Of a stretch of DNA of 64,000 bases, positions 8,450-16,999 are shown in pieces; positions within the stretch are counted from its first letter, which is position 1; every line of letters begins with the position of its first letter. The stretch comes from Bacteroidaceae bacterium. Its GTDB lineage: Bacteria > Bacteroidota > Bacteroidia > Bacteroidales > Bacteroidaceae. A program made the position numbers and the translations under genes. The notes under the pieces are model-generated. The model was not told the DNA's origin. It searched no databases and worked only from the letters and a program-made list of their open reading frames with translations. The stretch lies in NCBI GenBank assembly GCA_016286165.1, contig JAEESE010000013.1, forward strand, positions 1-64,000. The letters run 5' to 3'.

Positions 8450-9448
8450 TTAAAGCTTGTCGTTGGAGCCGAGCACGTCCACGATCTTGTGGATATACAT
8501 CTTCTTCATGTTCTCGCGAGCGGGCTTGAGATACTGACGGGGATCGAAGTGACCGGGGTTCTCAGCCAGATACTTGCGGATGGCAGCTGTCATAGCCAGA
8601 CGGCTGTCGGAGTCGATGTTGATCTTGCAGACGGCGCTCTTGCTGGCTTCGCGCAGCTGCTCCTCGGGGATACCTACTGCATCGGGCAGCTTGCCGCCAT
8701 AGCGGTTGATGGTGTCGACCTCGTCCTGAGGCACGGAGCTTGAGCCGTGGAGCACGATGGGGAATCCGGGGAGCTTCTCCTCGATAGCGTGGAGGATGTC
8801 GAAAGCAAGGGGAGGAGGCACGAGCTTGCCGGTCTTCGGGTCGCGTGTGCACTGTTCGGGAGTGAACTTGTAAGCACCGTGGCTGGTACCGATGGAGATA
8901 GCGAGGCTGTCGCAACCGCTACGTGTTGAGAAGTCGATGACCTCTTCGGGCTTGGTGTAGTGGCTGACGGCGCTGCTTACTTCGTCCTCAACGCCGGCGA
9001 GCACGCCGAGCTCAGCTTCTACTGTTACGTCGTGAGCGTGAGCATATTCAACGACCTTCTTGGTGATGGCGATGTTCTCCTCGTAGGGCAGCGAGCTGCC
9101 GTCGAACATCACGCTTGAGAAACCATTGTCTATGCACTCCTTGCAGATCTCGAAGCTGTCGCCGTGGTCGAGGTGGAGGGCAATCTGAGGATTGGGGCAG
9201 CCGAGCTCCTTAGCGTACTCGACAGCGCCCTGAGCCATGTAGCGCAGGATGGTGCCGTTGGCGTATGCACGGGCGCCCTTGCTGACCTGCATGATGACGG
9301 GTGATTTTGTTTCTACGGCAGCCTGCACGATAGCCTGCATCTGCTCCATAGTGTTGAAGTTGAAGGCGGGGATGGCATAGCCACCGGCAACTGCCTTCTT
9401 GAACATTTCGCGGGTGTTAACCAGACCCAGTTCTTTGTAACTTGTCAT
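8450..9448 (-). CDS. fba: Class II fructose-1,6-bisphosphate aldolase
   Basis: Zn-dependent cytoplasmic enzyme of glycolysis and gluconeogenesis, cleaving fructose-1,6-bisphosphate to DHAP and glyceraldehyde-3-phosphate. The class II signature LHLDHGDSFE (91-100) holds the catalytic Asp (D94) and a Zn-ligand His (H95). Further family marks are SVMFDGSSLPYEENI, VEAELGVLAGVED and VLHGSSSVP with another Zn ligand. Length 332 residues fits the family. It lies 49 nt downstream of the EEP nuclease gene on the same strand with no promoter box visible in the gap, so read-through from 10577 is possible; a strong terminator follows. Confidence 0.95.
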   Translation of the reverse strand: MTSYKELGLVNTREMFKKAVAGGYAIPAFNFNTMEQMQAIVQAAVETKSPVIMQVSKGARAYANGTILRYMAQGAVEYAKELGCPNPQIALHLDHGDSFEICKECIDNGFSSVMFDGSSLPYEENIAITKKVVEYAHAHDVTVEAELGVLAGVEDEVSSAVSHYTKPEEVIDFSTRSGCDSLAISIGTSHGAYKFTPEQCTRDPKTGKLVPPPLAFDILHAIEEKLPGFPIVLHGSSSVPQDEVDTINRYGGKLPDAVGIPEEQLREASKSAVCKINIDSDSRLAMTAAIRKYLAENPGHFDPRQYLKPARENMKKMYIHKIVDVLGSNDKL

Positions 9449-9497
9449 AATGTTGTTTAAGGGTTAATATTGGGGTTATAAAACAATTATTGTGTGT

Positions 9498-10535
9498 TTA
9501 CATCTTCTTGACGTAGTACGTGACTACAGGCAAGTGGTCGCTGTATCCGTCCATCCACACACCCGAGGCATGCGTTCGCTTGGGGTTGCCTTTGTATTTA
9601 CCGCTTTGCTGCAACAGATAGTCGCGGTTGAATATCTCAGCTTTGTAGAAGGTTAGCGACGAGTAGTCCTTGGTGGGCGTGCCCTTGGTCAGGGTCTGGC
9701 TCATGACGATCTGGTCGAAGAGGTTCCATTTGCCGTCGTACTTGAGCGTGCCCTTACCGTCGAGCAGGATCTGCCACCAGGGGTTGAACATATCCATGGG
9801 TGTGCGCACATCGGCAATCCTACGACGTGCTCCCAGGCCGCGGGCCATGGACTCGTCGAAGGGATCGTCGTTCATATCGCCCATCACGAGGATCTTCATA
9901 CGCGGATTGGCTCGCACGATACTGTCCTTCTCGGCCTTCACCTGCTGACCAGCCCACACACGTGCCGACTTGCCTGAGAAGCGGCTGGGCCAGTGGCACA
10001 CGATCACCGTGATGCTGTCGCCGGCCAGCGTGCCCTGTACGGTGAGGAAACCGCGGGTGGGACGGGCATCCCTGTCCTTGAGGACATAAGGCTGCAGCCA
10101 CACCTTGGCAGGGCTGAAGAATGAGGGGTTGTAGAGCAGACCGCAGTCCACGCCACGCTGGTCGGGGCCTTCGATATGGCAGAACCGCATGCCGCGCTTC
10201 GACAACGGTTCCTGCGCACAGAGGTCACGCAGGCAGCGTGCATTCTCCACTTCGCTGACGCCTATCATGGCGCAACCGGTGCGGATGCGGTCGGTGCCCA
10301 TCTCTGCCAGCACGCGAGCCATGTTCTTCAGCTTGCTCTGGTATTTCATGTTGGTCCACTTATTAGTGCCGTCGGGCAGGAACTCATAGTCGTTCTTGCC
10401 TTCGTCGTGCTGCGTGTCGAACAGATTCTCAAGGTTGTAGAACCCGACACTATACATGCCTACACGTCCTGTCTGCGCCCAAGCCGAGAGGGTCAGGAGG
10501 GTCGTGCACGCGAATAAAATGAATTGTTTACGCAT
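9498..10535 (-). CDS. Exported endonuclease/exonuclease/phosphatase (EEP) family protein
   Basis: Metal-dependent phosphodiesterase of the DNase I / EEP fold. The signal peptide is MRKQFILFACTTLLTLSAWA, so it acts outside the cytoplasm. The EEP catalytic elements appear in order: FYNLENLFDT (metal/phosphate Asn), VIGVSEVEN (metal Glu), VIVCHWPSR (His), VMGDMNDDPFDE (Asp-x-Asn pair) and C-terminal YSDHLPVV (Asp-His). Length 345 residues. Similar proteins are found next to TonB receptors and DUF5689 lipoproteins, which is the arrangement here: the TonB receptor is divergently transcribed 180 bp away. The substrate could be extracellular DNA/RNA, a phosphoinositide-like or another phosphoester; nucleic acid is my preferred reading from context. 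Confidence 0.85.
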   Translation of the reverse strand: MRKQFILFACTTLLTLSAWAQTGRVGMYSVGFYNLENLFDTQHDEGKNDYEFLPDGTNKWTNMKYQSKLKNMARVLAEMGTDRIRTGCAMIGVSEVENARCLRDLCAQEPLSKRGMRFCHIEGPDQRGVDCGLLYNPSFFSPAKVWLQPYVLKDRDARPTRGFLTVQGTLAGDSITVIVCHWPSRFSGKSARVWAGQQVKAEKDSIVRANPRMKILVMGDMNDDPFDESMARGLGARRRIADVRTPMDMFNPWWQILLDGKGTLKYDGKWNLFDQIVMSQTLTKGTPTKDYSSLTFYKAEIFNRDYLLQQSGKYKGNPKRTHASGVWMDGYSDHLPVVTYYVKKM

Positions 10536-10576
10536 AGTCTTCTTGGTTTGTAAGTGAACATTCGCTCTTTGGGTTG

Positions 10577-10584
10577 CAAAGATA
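10577..10584 (-). promoter_or_regulatory. Promoter -7 box for the EEP gene
   Basis: Minus strand TATCTTTG, exact TAnnTTTG, 42 bp before the ATG. On the plus strand a weaker TTTCTTTG near 10678-10685 precedes the divergent TonB receptor gene. Confidence 0.6.
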
Positions 10585-10716
10585 TATCTTTTTGCGGAAG
10601 AAAAAGAATAAAAGGAAGAAATTTTTTTTCTTTTAAAAATATTATGGATTTCCTTTCTGCATTTAAGATATTTTTCTTTTCTTTGTAGCCAAATACCATA
10701 TTATGCTACTTTACCA

Positions 10717-13281
10717 ATGAAGAAGAAAAGATTTTTATTCGCGGTCGCGCTGCTCTGCATGGTTTGCCCCACATGGGCACAGGAGCCTACCACGACCGAA
10801 CAGGAAAAGGCGTTGAAGGACGAGGCAGCCTCGTTCATCTTCACCGAATCGCAGCTCGACGAGGATGCCGACGTAACGACGGACGTCATCCAGATCAACT
10901 CCAGCACTAACCTCTACACCAGCAACGTAGGCTATCTCTTCAGCCCCCTGCGCTTCAAGTTCCGCGCATTGGACCAGAAGTACAACGACGTCTACATGAA
11001 CGGTGTGCAAGTGAACTCCGCCGAGAACGGGCGCTTCAGCTTCTCTACCGTCGGAGGTATGAACGATGCCACGCGCAACATCGACAACGCAATGCCATTC
11101 GAGTCGAACACCTTCGGCATGGCAGCCCTCGGAGGCTCCAACGACTACAACTTCCGAGCCAGCAACTACGCCGCAGGCCACAAGGTGACGCTCTCGGCCC
11201 TGAACCGCAACTACACGGCACGCGCCATGTACACCTTCGGCACTGGTCTCCACGAGAACGGATGGGCATTCTTCGGCACCGTAGGCTATCGCTGGGCCAA
11301 CATGAACACGGCAAACGTCGAAGGCACCTTCTACAACTCGCTCGCCTACTTCCTCTCGCTGCAGAAGAAATGGGGCGACCGCCACAGCCTGAACATTGCC
11401 ACTTGGGGCAACCCCACCGAGCGCGCTCAGCAGGGTGCGTCCACCGACGAGGCTTACTGGCTGGCCAACAACTACATGTACAACCCCTACTGGGGCTACC
11501 AGAACGGCGAGAAGCGCAACTCACGCGTGGTGCACAACTACGAGCCCTCGGCACTATTCACCTGGGACTTCGACATCACCGACGACCTGAAGCTCACCAC
11601 TTCATTCTACGGTAAGTACGCCATGTACAGCGGCACACGCCTGCAGTACAACAACTCGCAGAACCCCAAGCCCGACTACTGGAAGAACTTCCCGTCGTAC
11701 AACTTCGATGTCTGGGGCGAGTCGGACGGCAGCAACAACGACGCCAACGCCTGGCAGGAGAGCTACAACTACTGGACAGCCGCCAAGGCCAACCGCCAGA
11801 TACAATGGGACAAGCTCTACTACGCCAACTCGCAGATGAACAAGGTCGGCGGCGACGCTGCCTACTACTTGCTGGCACGCCACAACGACCACCTCGCTTT
11901 CAACCTCGGTTCCACCCTCAACTGGTCCATCAACAAGGATGCCAAGCTGCAGGGCGGCATCCAGATGGCGTCAAACACAGGTATGCACTACCAGACCATC
12001 TCCGACATGATGGGAGCCCAGTACCTGCACAACGTCAACAACTACGCCGTAGGCACCTACGCCGGCAGCGACCCGCGCGTGCAGTACGACCTGAACAACC
12101 CCAACGGCACCGTTGCCAAGGGCGACCGCTTCGGCTACGACTTCAACATCGTAGTGCAGAAAGCCACCGCCTGGGCACAGTACACCCGCGACTACGGCAT
12201 CAGCCACAACTTCATCAGCGCCAAGATAGGCGGCACACAGATGTGGCGCGACGGTAAGATGCGCAACGGACTCTTCGCCGACAACTCCTACGGCAAGAGC
12301 GGCACGGCACGCTTCCTCGACGGAGGCGTCAAGGCCGGCACAAACCTCAACCTCGGCAAGGGCCACGTCATAGGCCTCGGCGTTGGCTACATGACATACG
12401 CTCCCACAGCCTACAGCAACTATGGCGGTTCAGCCTTCCAGGCAGCCGAGATGAACAACAACTTCATCGACGGCCTCAAGGTGGAGCACATGCTCAGCGC
12501 CGAATTCGGCTACGCCTTCGCCACAAGTTTCATGCGCGCCAACCTCACAGCCTATTTCAACCACGGCACACGCATGAACGAATGGCAGAACTACTACTAC
12601 GACGACGTCAACTCGTTCACATACGTCAGCATGACGGGCATCGAGAAGAACTGGTACGGCGTGGAGCTCGGCGTGCGCTTCAATATCACATCGGGTCTCA
12701 CGCTCGACCTCATCGGCTCCATGGCCGACGCCAAGTACATGAAGAACACCGACGTCAGCTACCTGCTCTCAACCCAGGGCACCGTCACCACAGACATATT
12801 ATATAATAAAGGTATGCGCGAGGCAAGCACACCGCTCACCGTTGGTAGCATCGGCTTGAACTACAACATCAAGGGCTGGTACCTCAACCTCAAGGGCAAC
12901 TACTACGACCGCATCTACCTCTCCTACTCGCCCTCGCTGCGCTACCAGAGCACACTCATCCGCTCAGGCGCCGTGGACAACGACGGTCAGCTCATCGTGC
13001 CCGAACAGACCAAGGGCCACGGAGGCTTCATGCTCGACGGCTCCATCGGTCACCAGTTCCGCGTAGCACACCACCCGCTCAGCGTCAACCTCATGCTCAC
13101 CAACATCCTCAACAACCGCAAGATGGTTAGCGGAGGCTACGAGCAGAGCCGCTCCAACTACACCACCGACCAGACAACAGGCGAGAAGACATCCATACGC
13201 ACCTACAACTTCCAGAAGAACCCGATGAAGTACTACGTGCAAGGCTTCAACTTCATGCTCAACCTCAACTATAAGTTTTAA
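10717..13281 (+). CDS. TonB-dependent receptor (outer membrane)
   Basis: Large outer membrane beta-barrel protein of 854 residues, with signal peptide MKKKRFLFAVALLCMVCPTWA. The N-terminal 130 residues look like a plug domain (RALDQKYNDVYMNGVQVN), with no carboxypeptidase-like extension of the SusC type. The remainder alternates aromatic and polar residues in barrel strands and ends with a Phe (NFMLNLNYKF), the usual outer membrane barrel terminus. Codon use is extremely C-ended, as in highly expressed genes. The two downstream lipoproteins with DUF5689/OB-like domains follow at 65 and 37 nt and probably form one operon. Proposed role: energised import of the product handled by these lipoproteins and by the divergent EEP nuclease. 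The ligand is not known. Confidence 0.82.
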   Translation: MKKKRFLFAVALLCMVCPTWAQEPTTTEQEKALKDEAASFIFTESQLDEDADVTTDVIQINSSTNLYTSNVGYLFSPLRFKFRALDQKYNDVYMNGVQVNSAENGRFSFSTVGGMNDATRNIDNAMPFESNTFGMAALGGSNDYNFRASNYAAGHKVTLSALNRNYTARAMYTFGTGLHENGWAFFGTVGYRWANMNTANVEGTFYNSLAYFLSLQKKWGDRHSLNIATWGNPTERAQQGASTDEAYWLANNYMYNPYWGYQNGEKRNSRVVHNYEPSALFTWDFDITDDLKLTTSFYGKYAMYSGTRLQYNNSQNPKPDYWKNFPSYNFDVWGESDGSNNDANAWQESYNYWTAAKANRQIQWDKLYYANSQMNKVGGDAAYYLLARHNDHLAFNLGSTLNWSINKDAKLQGGIQMASNTGMHYQTISDMMGAQYLHNVNNYAVGTYAGSDPRVQYDLNNPNGTVAKGDRFGYDFNIVVQKATAWAQYTRDYGISHNFISAKIGGTQMWRDGKMRNGLFADNSYGKSGTARFLDGGVKAGTNLNLGKGHVIGLGVGYMTYAPTAYSNYGGSAFQAAEMNNNFIDGLKVEHMLSAEFGYAFATSFMRANLTAYFNHGTRMNEWQNYYYDDVNSFTYVSMTGIEKNWYGVELGVRFNITSGLTLDLIGSMADAKYMKNTDVSYLLSTQGTVTTDILYNKGMREASTPLTVGSIGLNYNIKGWYLNLKGNYYDRIYLSYSPSLRYQSTLIRSGAVDNDGQLIVPEQTKGHGGFMLDGSIGHQFRVAHHPLSVNLMLTNILNNRKMVSGGYEQSRSNYTTDQTTGEKTSIRTYNFQKNPMKYYVQGFNFMLNLNYKF

Positions 13282-13346
13282 GGCTCGCCCTTCGTGCGAA
13301 GTTTAAAGTTTAAGGTTCAAAGTTTAATGCAAACACTTTAGCTATC

Positions 13347-14204
13347 ATGCATAAGACATCATATATTCTACATTTTGCAGCCATCTTCGCCGCAGCGTTG
13401 ATGACCGCGTCATGCTTCGACGGCGATTGGGAGTCGCCCGACATGACCAATCCGCCCTATGGCAACAACAGCATAGTGCAGGACGAAGCCAAGCTCGTGA
13501 CCATTGCCGACCTCAAGAATAAGTATTCCGCCGCCATCGGCAACAGCTCCTTCGAGCGCATCACCGACGACAAGCAGCTGCGCTGCACAGTAATCGCCAA
13601 CGATATAGGCGGCAACATATACAAGCAAATAGTAGTGCAGGACGCCACGGGAGCCATGATCGTAGGCATCAACGGCACTGGGCTCTTCCCCTTCGTCAGC
13701 GTAGGACAGCAGATTCTCATCGACCTCAAGGACCTATGCATCGGAGGCTACGGAGAGCAGCCACAGCTCGGCGACGAGTACAACAACTCCATCGGACGCA
13801 TGTCCACCGAGAAATGGGAGCAGCACGTCAAGATTCTGCCCACTCATGACATGAGCCAAATCGACACCCTCGACTTCAATGATGTACAATCCGACATGGC
13901 ACGCTACTGCGGATACCTCGTTAAAATCGAGAATGCCATCATCGGCGATGCCGGAAGCCCCCTGGCACCCGAGTACAAGGCGGGCACCACGCTCGTCTAC
14001 AACGGCTCATCCAACGGCTACGTGCACCACTCCATCAACAACCAGTCCATGAGCAAACTGGTGTTGCGCACCAGCACCTACGCCGACTTCGCCTCGTGGG
14101 TAATACCCTCCACACCCGTAACGTTCTACGGCATCGCCACACGCTACCGCAACACCTGGCAGATACTCATCCGGGCAGAGGAGGATATAAAGAGTGGAAA
14201 ATGA
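13347..14204 (+). CDS. DUF5689 lipoprotein
   Basis: Surface or periplasmic lipoprotein of 285 residues. The signal peptide ends in lipobox MTASC (Cys at about 23). The body begins with TIADLKNKYS and has the pattern VIANDIGGNIYKQIVVQDATGAMIVGING, which is typical of DUF5689, a Bacteroidota domain related to OB folds and usually met beside TonB receptors and secreted nucleases. It ends with FYGIATRYRNTWQILIRAEEDI, a strand pattern seen in these OB-like modules. It is second in the operon after the TonB receptor. A nucleic-acid- or ligand-capturing role at the cell surface is inferred. Confidence 0.8.
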   Translation: MHKTSYILHFAAIFAAALMTASCFDGDWESPDMTNPPYGNNSIVQDEAKLVTIADLKNKYSAAIGNSSFERITDDKQLRCTVIANDIGGNIYKQIVVQDATGAMIVGINGTGLFPFVSVGQQILIDLKDLCIGGYGEQPQLGDEYNNSIGRMSTEKWEQHVKILPTHDMSQIDTLDFNDVQSDMARYCGYLVKIENAIIGDAGSPLAPEYKAGTTLVYNGSSNGYVHHSINNQSMSKLVLRTSTYADFASWVIPSTPVTFYGIATRYRNTWQILIRAEEDIKSGK

Positions 14205-14241
14205 AAAGTGAAAAATGAAAAATAATAAATACCAAAATGAT

Positions 14242-16251
14242 ATGAAAAAGTATTGGAAAATGCTGCTCTGCGCAGCACTCACAGTAGGAGCCTTCACAGC
14301 ATGCGAAGACGTGCCGGCACCCTACAACATCCCAACAGAACAAGGCGGTGGCGACACTCCCATCCCCACCGGCATCGAAGTGACATGTGCCGAGGCCGTT
14401 GAACTCACCAGCCAACTCGCCGATGGCGCCACATCCTCCGAGACCTACACCATCACGGGCTACATCACCGAAATCGTAGGTGAAGTGAGCAAGAACCAGC
14501 AGACATTCTGGATGGCCGACACCCCCGACGGCGGCCGCATCTTCGAAGCCTACTGGGCAAACCTCCCATCTGGCGTCACCGAATTCAAGGCCGGCAGCAA
14601 GGTTAAGATTACCGGCAAGCTGACCAAGTACGTCAACAACAACACCGGCAAGATGACAGCCGAAATCAAGAACGCCGCTGTGGAAATCCTCGAGGAAGGC
14701 GGAGGCGTAACACCCGCTGAGGGCATCGAAGTGACCTGCGCCGAGGCCGTTGAACTCACCAGCAAACTCGCCGACGGAGGCACATCAGCCGAGACCTACA
14801 CCGTAACAGGCTACATCACCGAGGTAGTGGGCGACGTCAGCAGGAACCAGCAGACATTCTGGATGGCTGACACCAAGGACGGCGGCAAGGTATTCGAAGC
14901 CTACTGGGCTAACCTCCCCGAAGGCGTCAGCGAGTTCAAGGTAGGCAGCAAGGTGAAGATCACCGGTAAGCTCATGAAGTACGTCAACACCAGCTCCGGC
15001 CAGATGACACCCGAAATCAAGAACGCTACTGTCGTGATCCTCGAAGAAGGCGGCGGCGACACTCCCCCACCCGCTGGCAAGGAAGTGACCTGCGCACAGG
15101 CCGTTGAACTCACCAACGCACTCGCCGACGGCGCCACATCATCCGAGACATACAGCGTAACAGGCTACATTACCGAGGTAGTAAGCGACGTCAGCAGGAA
15201 CCAGCAGACATTCTGGATGGCTGACACCAAGGACGGCGGCAAGGTATTCGAAGCCTACTGGGCTAACCTCCCCGAAGGCGTCAGCGCATTCAAGAAAGGC
15301 ATGAAGGTCAAGATTACCGGACAGCTCATGAAGTATGTCAAGGACGGTCAGGTAACGCCCGAAATCAAGAACGCCAACGTCGTGATCCTCGAAGAAGGCG
15401 GCGGCGACACTCCCCCACCCGCTGGCAAGGAAGTGACATGCGCACAGGCCGCTGAACTCACCAACGCACTCGCCGACGGCGCCACATCATCCGAGACATA
15501 CACCGTAACAGGCTACATCACCGAGGTGATTAGCGATGTCAGCCGCAATCAGCAATCCTTCTGGATGGCCGACACCAAGGACGGCGGCAAGGTATTCGAA
15601 GCCTATTGGGCTAACCTGCCCTCAGGCGTCAGCAAATTCGAAGTGGGCATGAAGGTCAAGATTACCGGTCAGCTCATGAAGTATGTCAAGGACGGTCAGG
15701 TAACGCCCGAGATCAAGAACGCCGACGTCGAAATCCTCGAAGGCGGTGGCGGCGACACTCCTGGCGGCGACACTCCTGGCGGCGCCACCCTCGCAGACTT
15801 CGCCAATGGCGACTTCGAGACTTGGGCTGACGGACAGCCCACCGGTTGGAAGAGCGCTTCCACAGCCAGCAACGCCACCCTTGCCCAGAGCACCGATGCC
15901 CACGGCGGCACATACTCCGTGAAGGTAGGCGGCGCAACCAGCGGCAACAAGCGCATGGCCTATAAGGAAATGGACCTCGAAGCAGGCACCTACGCCGTCT
16001 CGTTCTACGCCAAGGCTGCAACAGCCGATGGCGGCAGCGTCAATCCCGGCTACGTTCCCATGAAGGCCGACGGCACAGTAGGCAGCTACGTCTATGGAGG
16101 TTATGTCAACGACCTCAGCAACAGCGATTGGACCAAGGTCGATTACGAGTTTACCCTCGCCTCCAAGACCACCGTCTGCCTCGTCGTCATGAACTCCAAG
16201 AACCCCGGCAAGGACGTCCTCATCGACGACTACACCATCACCAAGAAGTAA
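14242..16251 (+). CDS. Lipoprotein with four tandem OB-like domains and a C-terminal beta-sandwich
   Basis: This is a 669-residue lipoprotein with lipobox FTAC (Cys about 18). The start is set at the ATG at 14242 (MKKYWKMLLC), since the signal peptide begins there; an in-frame ATG lies nine codons upstream. Residues about 44-510 are four copies of a 116-118 residue module: VTCAEAVELT, SETYTVTGYITEVV, NQQTFWMADTKDGG, VFEAYWANLP, VKITGKLMKYV, PEIKNA. Copies 2-4 are nearly identical, so the array expanded recently. Copies are joined by Gly/Pro linkers with GGGDTPPPAG. The last about 155 residues (DFANGDFETWADGQPTGWKS on) resemble a carbohydrate-binding or choice-of-anchor beta-sandwich. It is third gene after the TonB receptor. 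The modules look like the OB-fold domains found with secreted nucleases; ligand unknown. Confidence 0.78.
   Translation: MKKYWKMLLCAALTVGAFTACEDVPAPYNIPTEQGGGDTPIPTGIEVTCAEAVELTSQLADGATSSETYTITGYITEIVGEVSKNQQTFWMADTPDGGRIFEAYWANLPSGVTEFKAGSKVKITGKLTKYVNNNTGKMTAEIKNAAVEILEEGGGVTPAEGIEVTCAEAVELTSKLADGGTSAETYTVTGYITEVVGDVSRNQQTFWMADTKDGGKVFEAYWANLPEGVSEFKVGSKVKITGKLMKYVNTSSGQMTPEIKNATVVILEEGGGDTPPPAGKEVTCAQAVELTNALADGATSSETYSVTGYITEVVSDVSRNQQTFWMADTKDGGKVFEAYWANLPEGVSAFKKGMKVKITGQLMKYVKDGQVTPEIKNANVVILEEGGGDTPPPAGKEVTCAQAAELTNALADGATSSETYTVTGYITEVISDVSRNQQSFWMADTKDGGKVFEAYWANLPSGVSKFEVGMKVKITGQLMKYVKDGQVTPEIKNADVEILEGGGGDTPGGDTPGGATLADFANGDFETWADGQPTGWKSASTASNATLAQSTDAHGGTYSVKVGGATSGNKRMAYKEMDLEAGTYAVSFYAKAATADGGSVNPGYVPMKADGTVGSYVYGGYVNDLSNSDWTKVDYEFTLASKTTVCLVVMNSKNPGKDVLIDDYTITKK
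14371..15771 (+). repeat. Four in-frame tandem repeats of about 350 bp
   Basis: Units begin at 14371, 14722, 15076 and 15424 (spacing 351, 354, 348 bp), each encoding one OB-like module. Units 2, 3 and 4 share long identical stretches at DNA level, including third codon positions, which points to recent duplication or gene conversion. Confidence 0.9.
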
Positions 16252-16267
16252 TCCATTCAGCCCCATC

Positions 16268-16300
16268 CCCCCTCCCTGGGAAGGGGTTAGGGGTGGGCCC
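16268..16300 (+). repeat. Degenerate copy of the C/G-rich palindrome family
   Basis: CCCTCCCTGGGAAGGGG followed by a G-rich tail resembles the palindromic elements at 23343, 36836 and 37631, but the loop is reduced and the arms are imperfect. Confidence 0.45.
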
Positions 16301-16322
16301 CCTCTCTCCACCCCCATACAGT

Positions 16323-16362
16323 AAACCGCCCCGCAAGCACTCCACGTCTTGCAGGGCGGTTT
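16323..16362 (+). terminator. Terminator of the TonB receptor operon
   Basis: Long hairpin: AAACCGCCC (16323-16331) pairs with GGGCGGTTT (16354-16362), and inside it GCAAG (16333-16337) pairs with CTTGC (16348-16352). A short pyrimidine run follows. It lies 70 bp past the last gene of the receptor operon. Confidence 0.75.
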
Positions 16363-16436
16363 CCCTTATCCAGCCTTTCAGCCTATTCCACTCGCCTTGA
16401 AGGTGCCCACACCTCTCCATCGCCTCTCACTTTTTT

Positions 16437-16520
16437 CGACGTGTCGAATTGGCTGATCCGACCGCTTGAATATGGCCATGCGACAGGTCGAATAGGCTTA
16501 TGCGACTTCTTGAGTATTGA
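16437..16520. repeat. Array of four motifs spaced exactly 22 bp
   Basis: The motif GAC-N3-TCGAAT recurs with its GAC at 16438, 16460, 16482 and 16504, a period of exactly 22 bp. The best copies read CGACGTGTCGAAT and GCGACAGGTCGAAT, with an imperfect palindromic core; bases between cores are less conserved (GGCnnAT). A second array with the same core lies at 29594-29708. There is no reading frame across it. It may be a cooperative protein-binding site with one site per two helical turns. Confidence 0.65.
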
Positions 16521-16822
16521 AGAGTTAATCGTGGCTAAAAGAATGGCATAGTATCAAGCTGAGAGCACAATCAGTCCGAACAGTATTCGGCAATATAGAA
16601 CTGTTCTTTGAGACACGGAAGCGGTCGGAACGGACATTATATATGTATGAGGTGCATTTTCTATGCCAAAATGACCAATAAAATGCCCAATTTGGTCACA
16701 AATTACGTAGAATATGTGTCTTGTAAATAAATTAGAAGTCCGTCAACATCCAGCTATTTGCCGCTTTATTCACACTCCTGAAGCCAAAGATGAGGCCGAT
16801 ACGGAAATAATGTTCGCAAAAA
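16521..16822. other. Long AT-rich spacer
   Basis: I see no supportable gene here. A short open frame runs through part of it into the promoter and leader of the next gene and has no coding character. No terminator or promoter is evident before 16823. Confidence 0.5.
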
Positions 16823-16853
16823 TTGTGATTATCGGAGAAACGTCGTATCTTTG
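16823..16853 (+). promoter_or_regulatory. Promoter for the 17000 gene
   Basis: TTG at 16823-16825, 20-bp spacer, TATCTTTG at 16846-16853: a good -33/-7 pair. The transcript would carry a leader of about 140 nt. Confidence 0.65.
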
Positions 16854-16869
16854 CCCCTGCCTATCGGAG

Positions 16870-16932
16870 GTTCGGCTTGTCTGTAATCGCAACACTGAGA
16901 CAAGGCGAACGGCTGACGGGAAGGCTCCGTCA
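16870..16932 (+). promoter_or_regulatory. Structured 5' leader
   Basis: Two hairpins are visible in the leader: GTTCGGCTTGTCT (16870-16882) with AGACAAGGCGAAC (16898-16910), 12 of 13 pairs, and TGACGG (16914-16919) with CCGTCA (16927-16932). The leader is GC-rich compared with the spacer before it. It matches no riboswitch class I can name. Confidence 0.45.
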
Positions 16933-16999
16933 ACGGCGTTATCCGCGGGCACGATACGACAAAAAAAGAATAACGCATAGTGTTGCATATTCAAGGTAT

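Noticed and set aside
16437..16520. Possible CRISPR array because of regular short repeats
   Set aside because: The repeat unit is the whole 22-bp period with a degenerate core; there are no 28-40 nt identical repeats with unique spacers and no cas genes nearby. The same holds for 29594-29708.
16714..16980. Short frame in the spacer before the 17000 gene
   Set aside because: It runs across the promoter at 16823-16853 and the leader hairpins and has no coding character.
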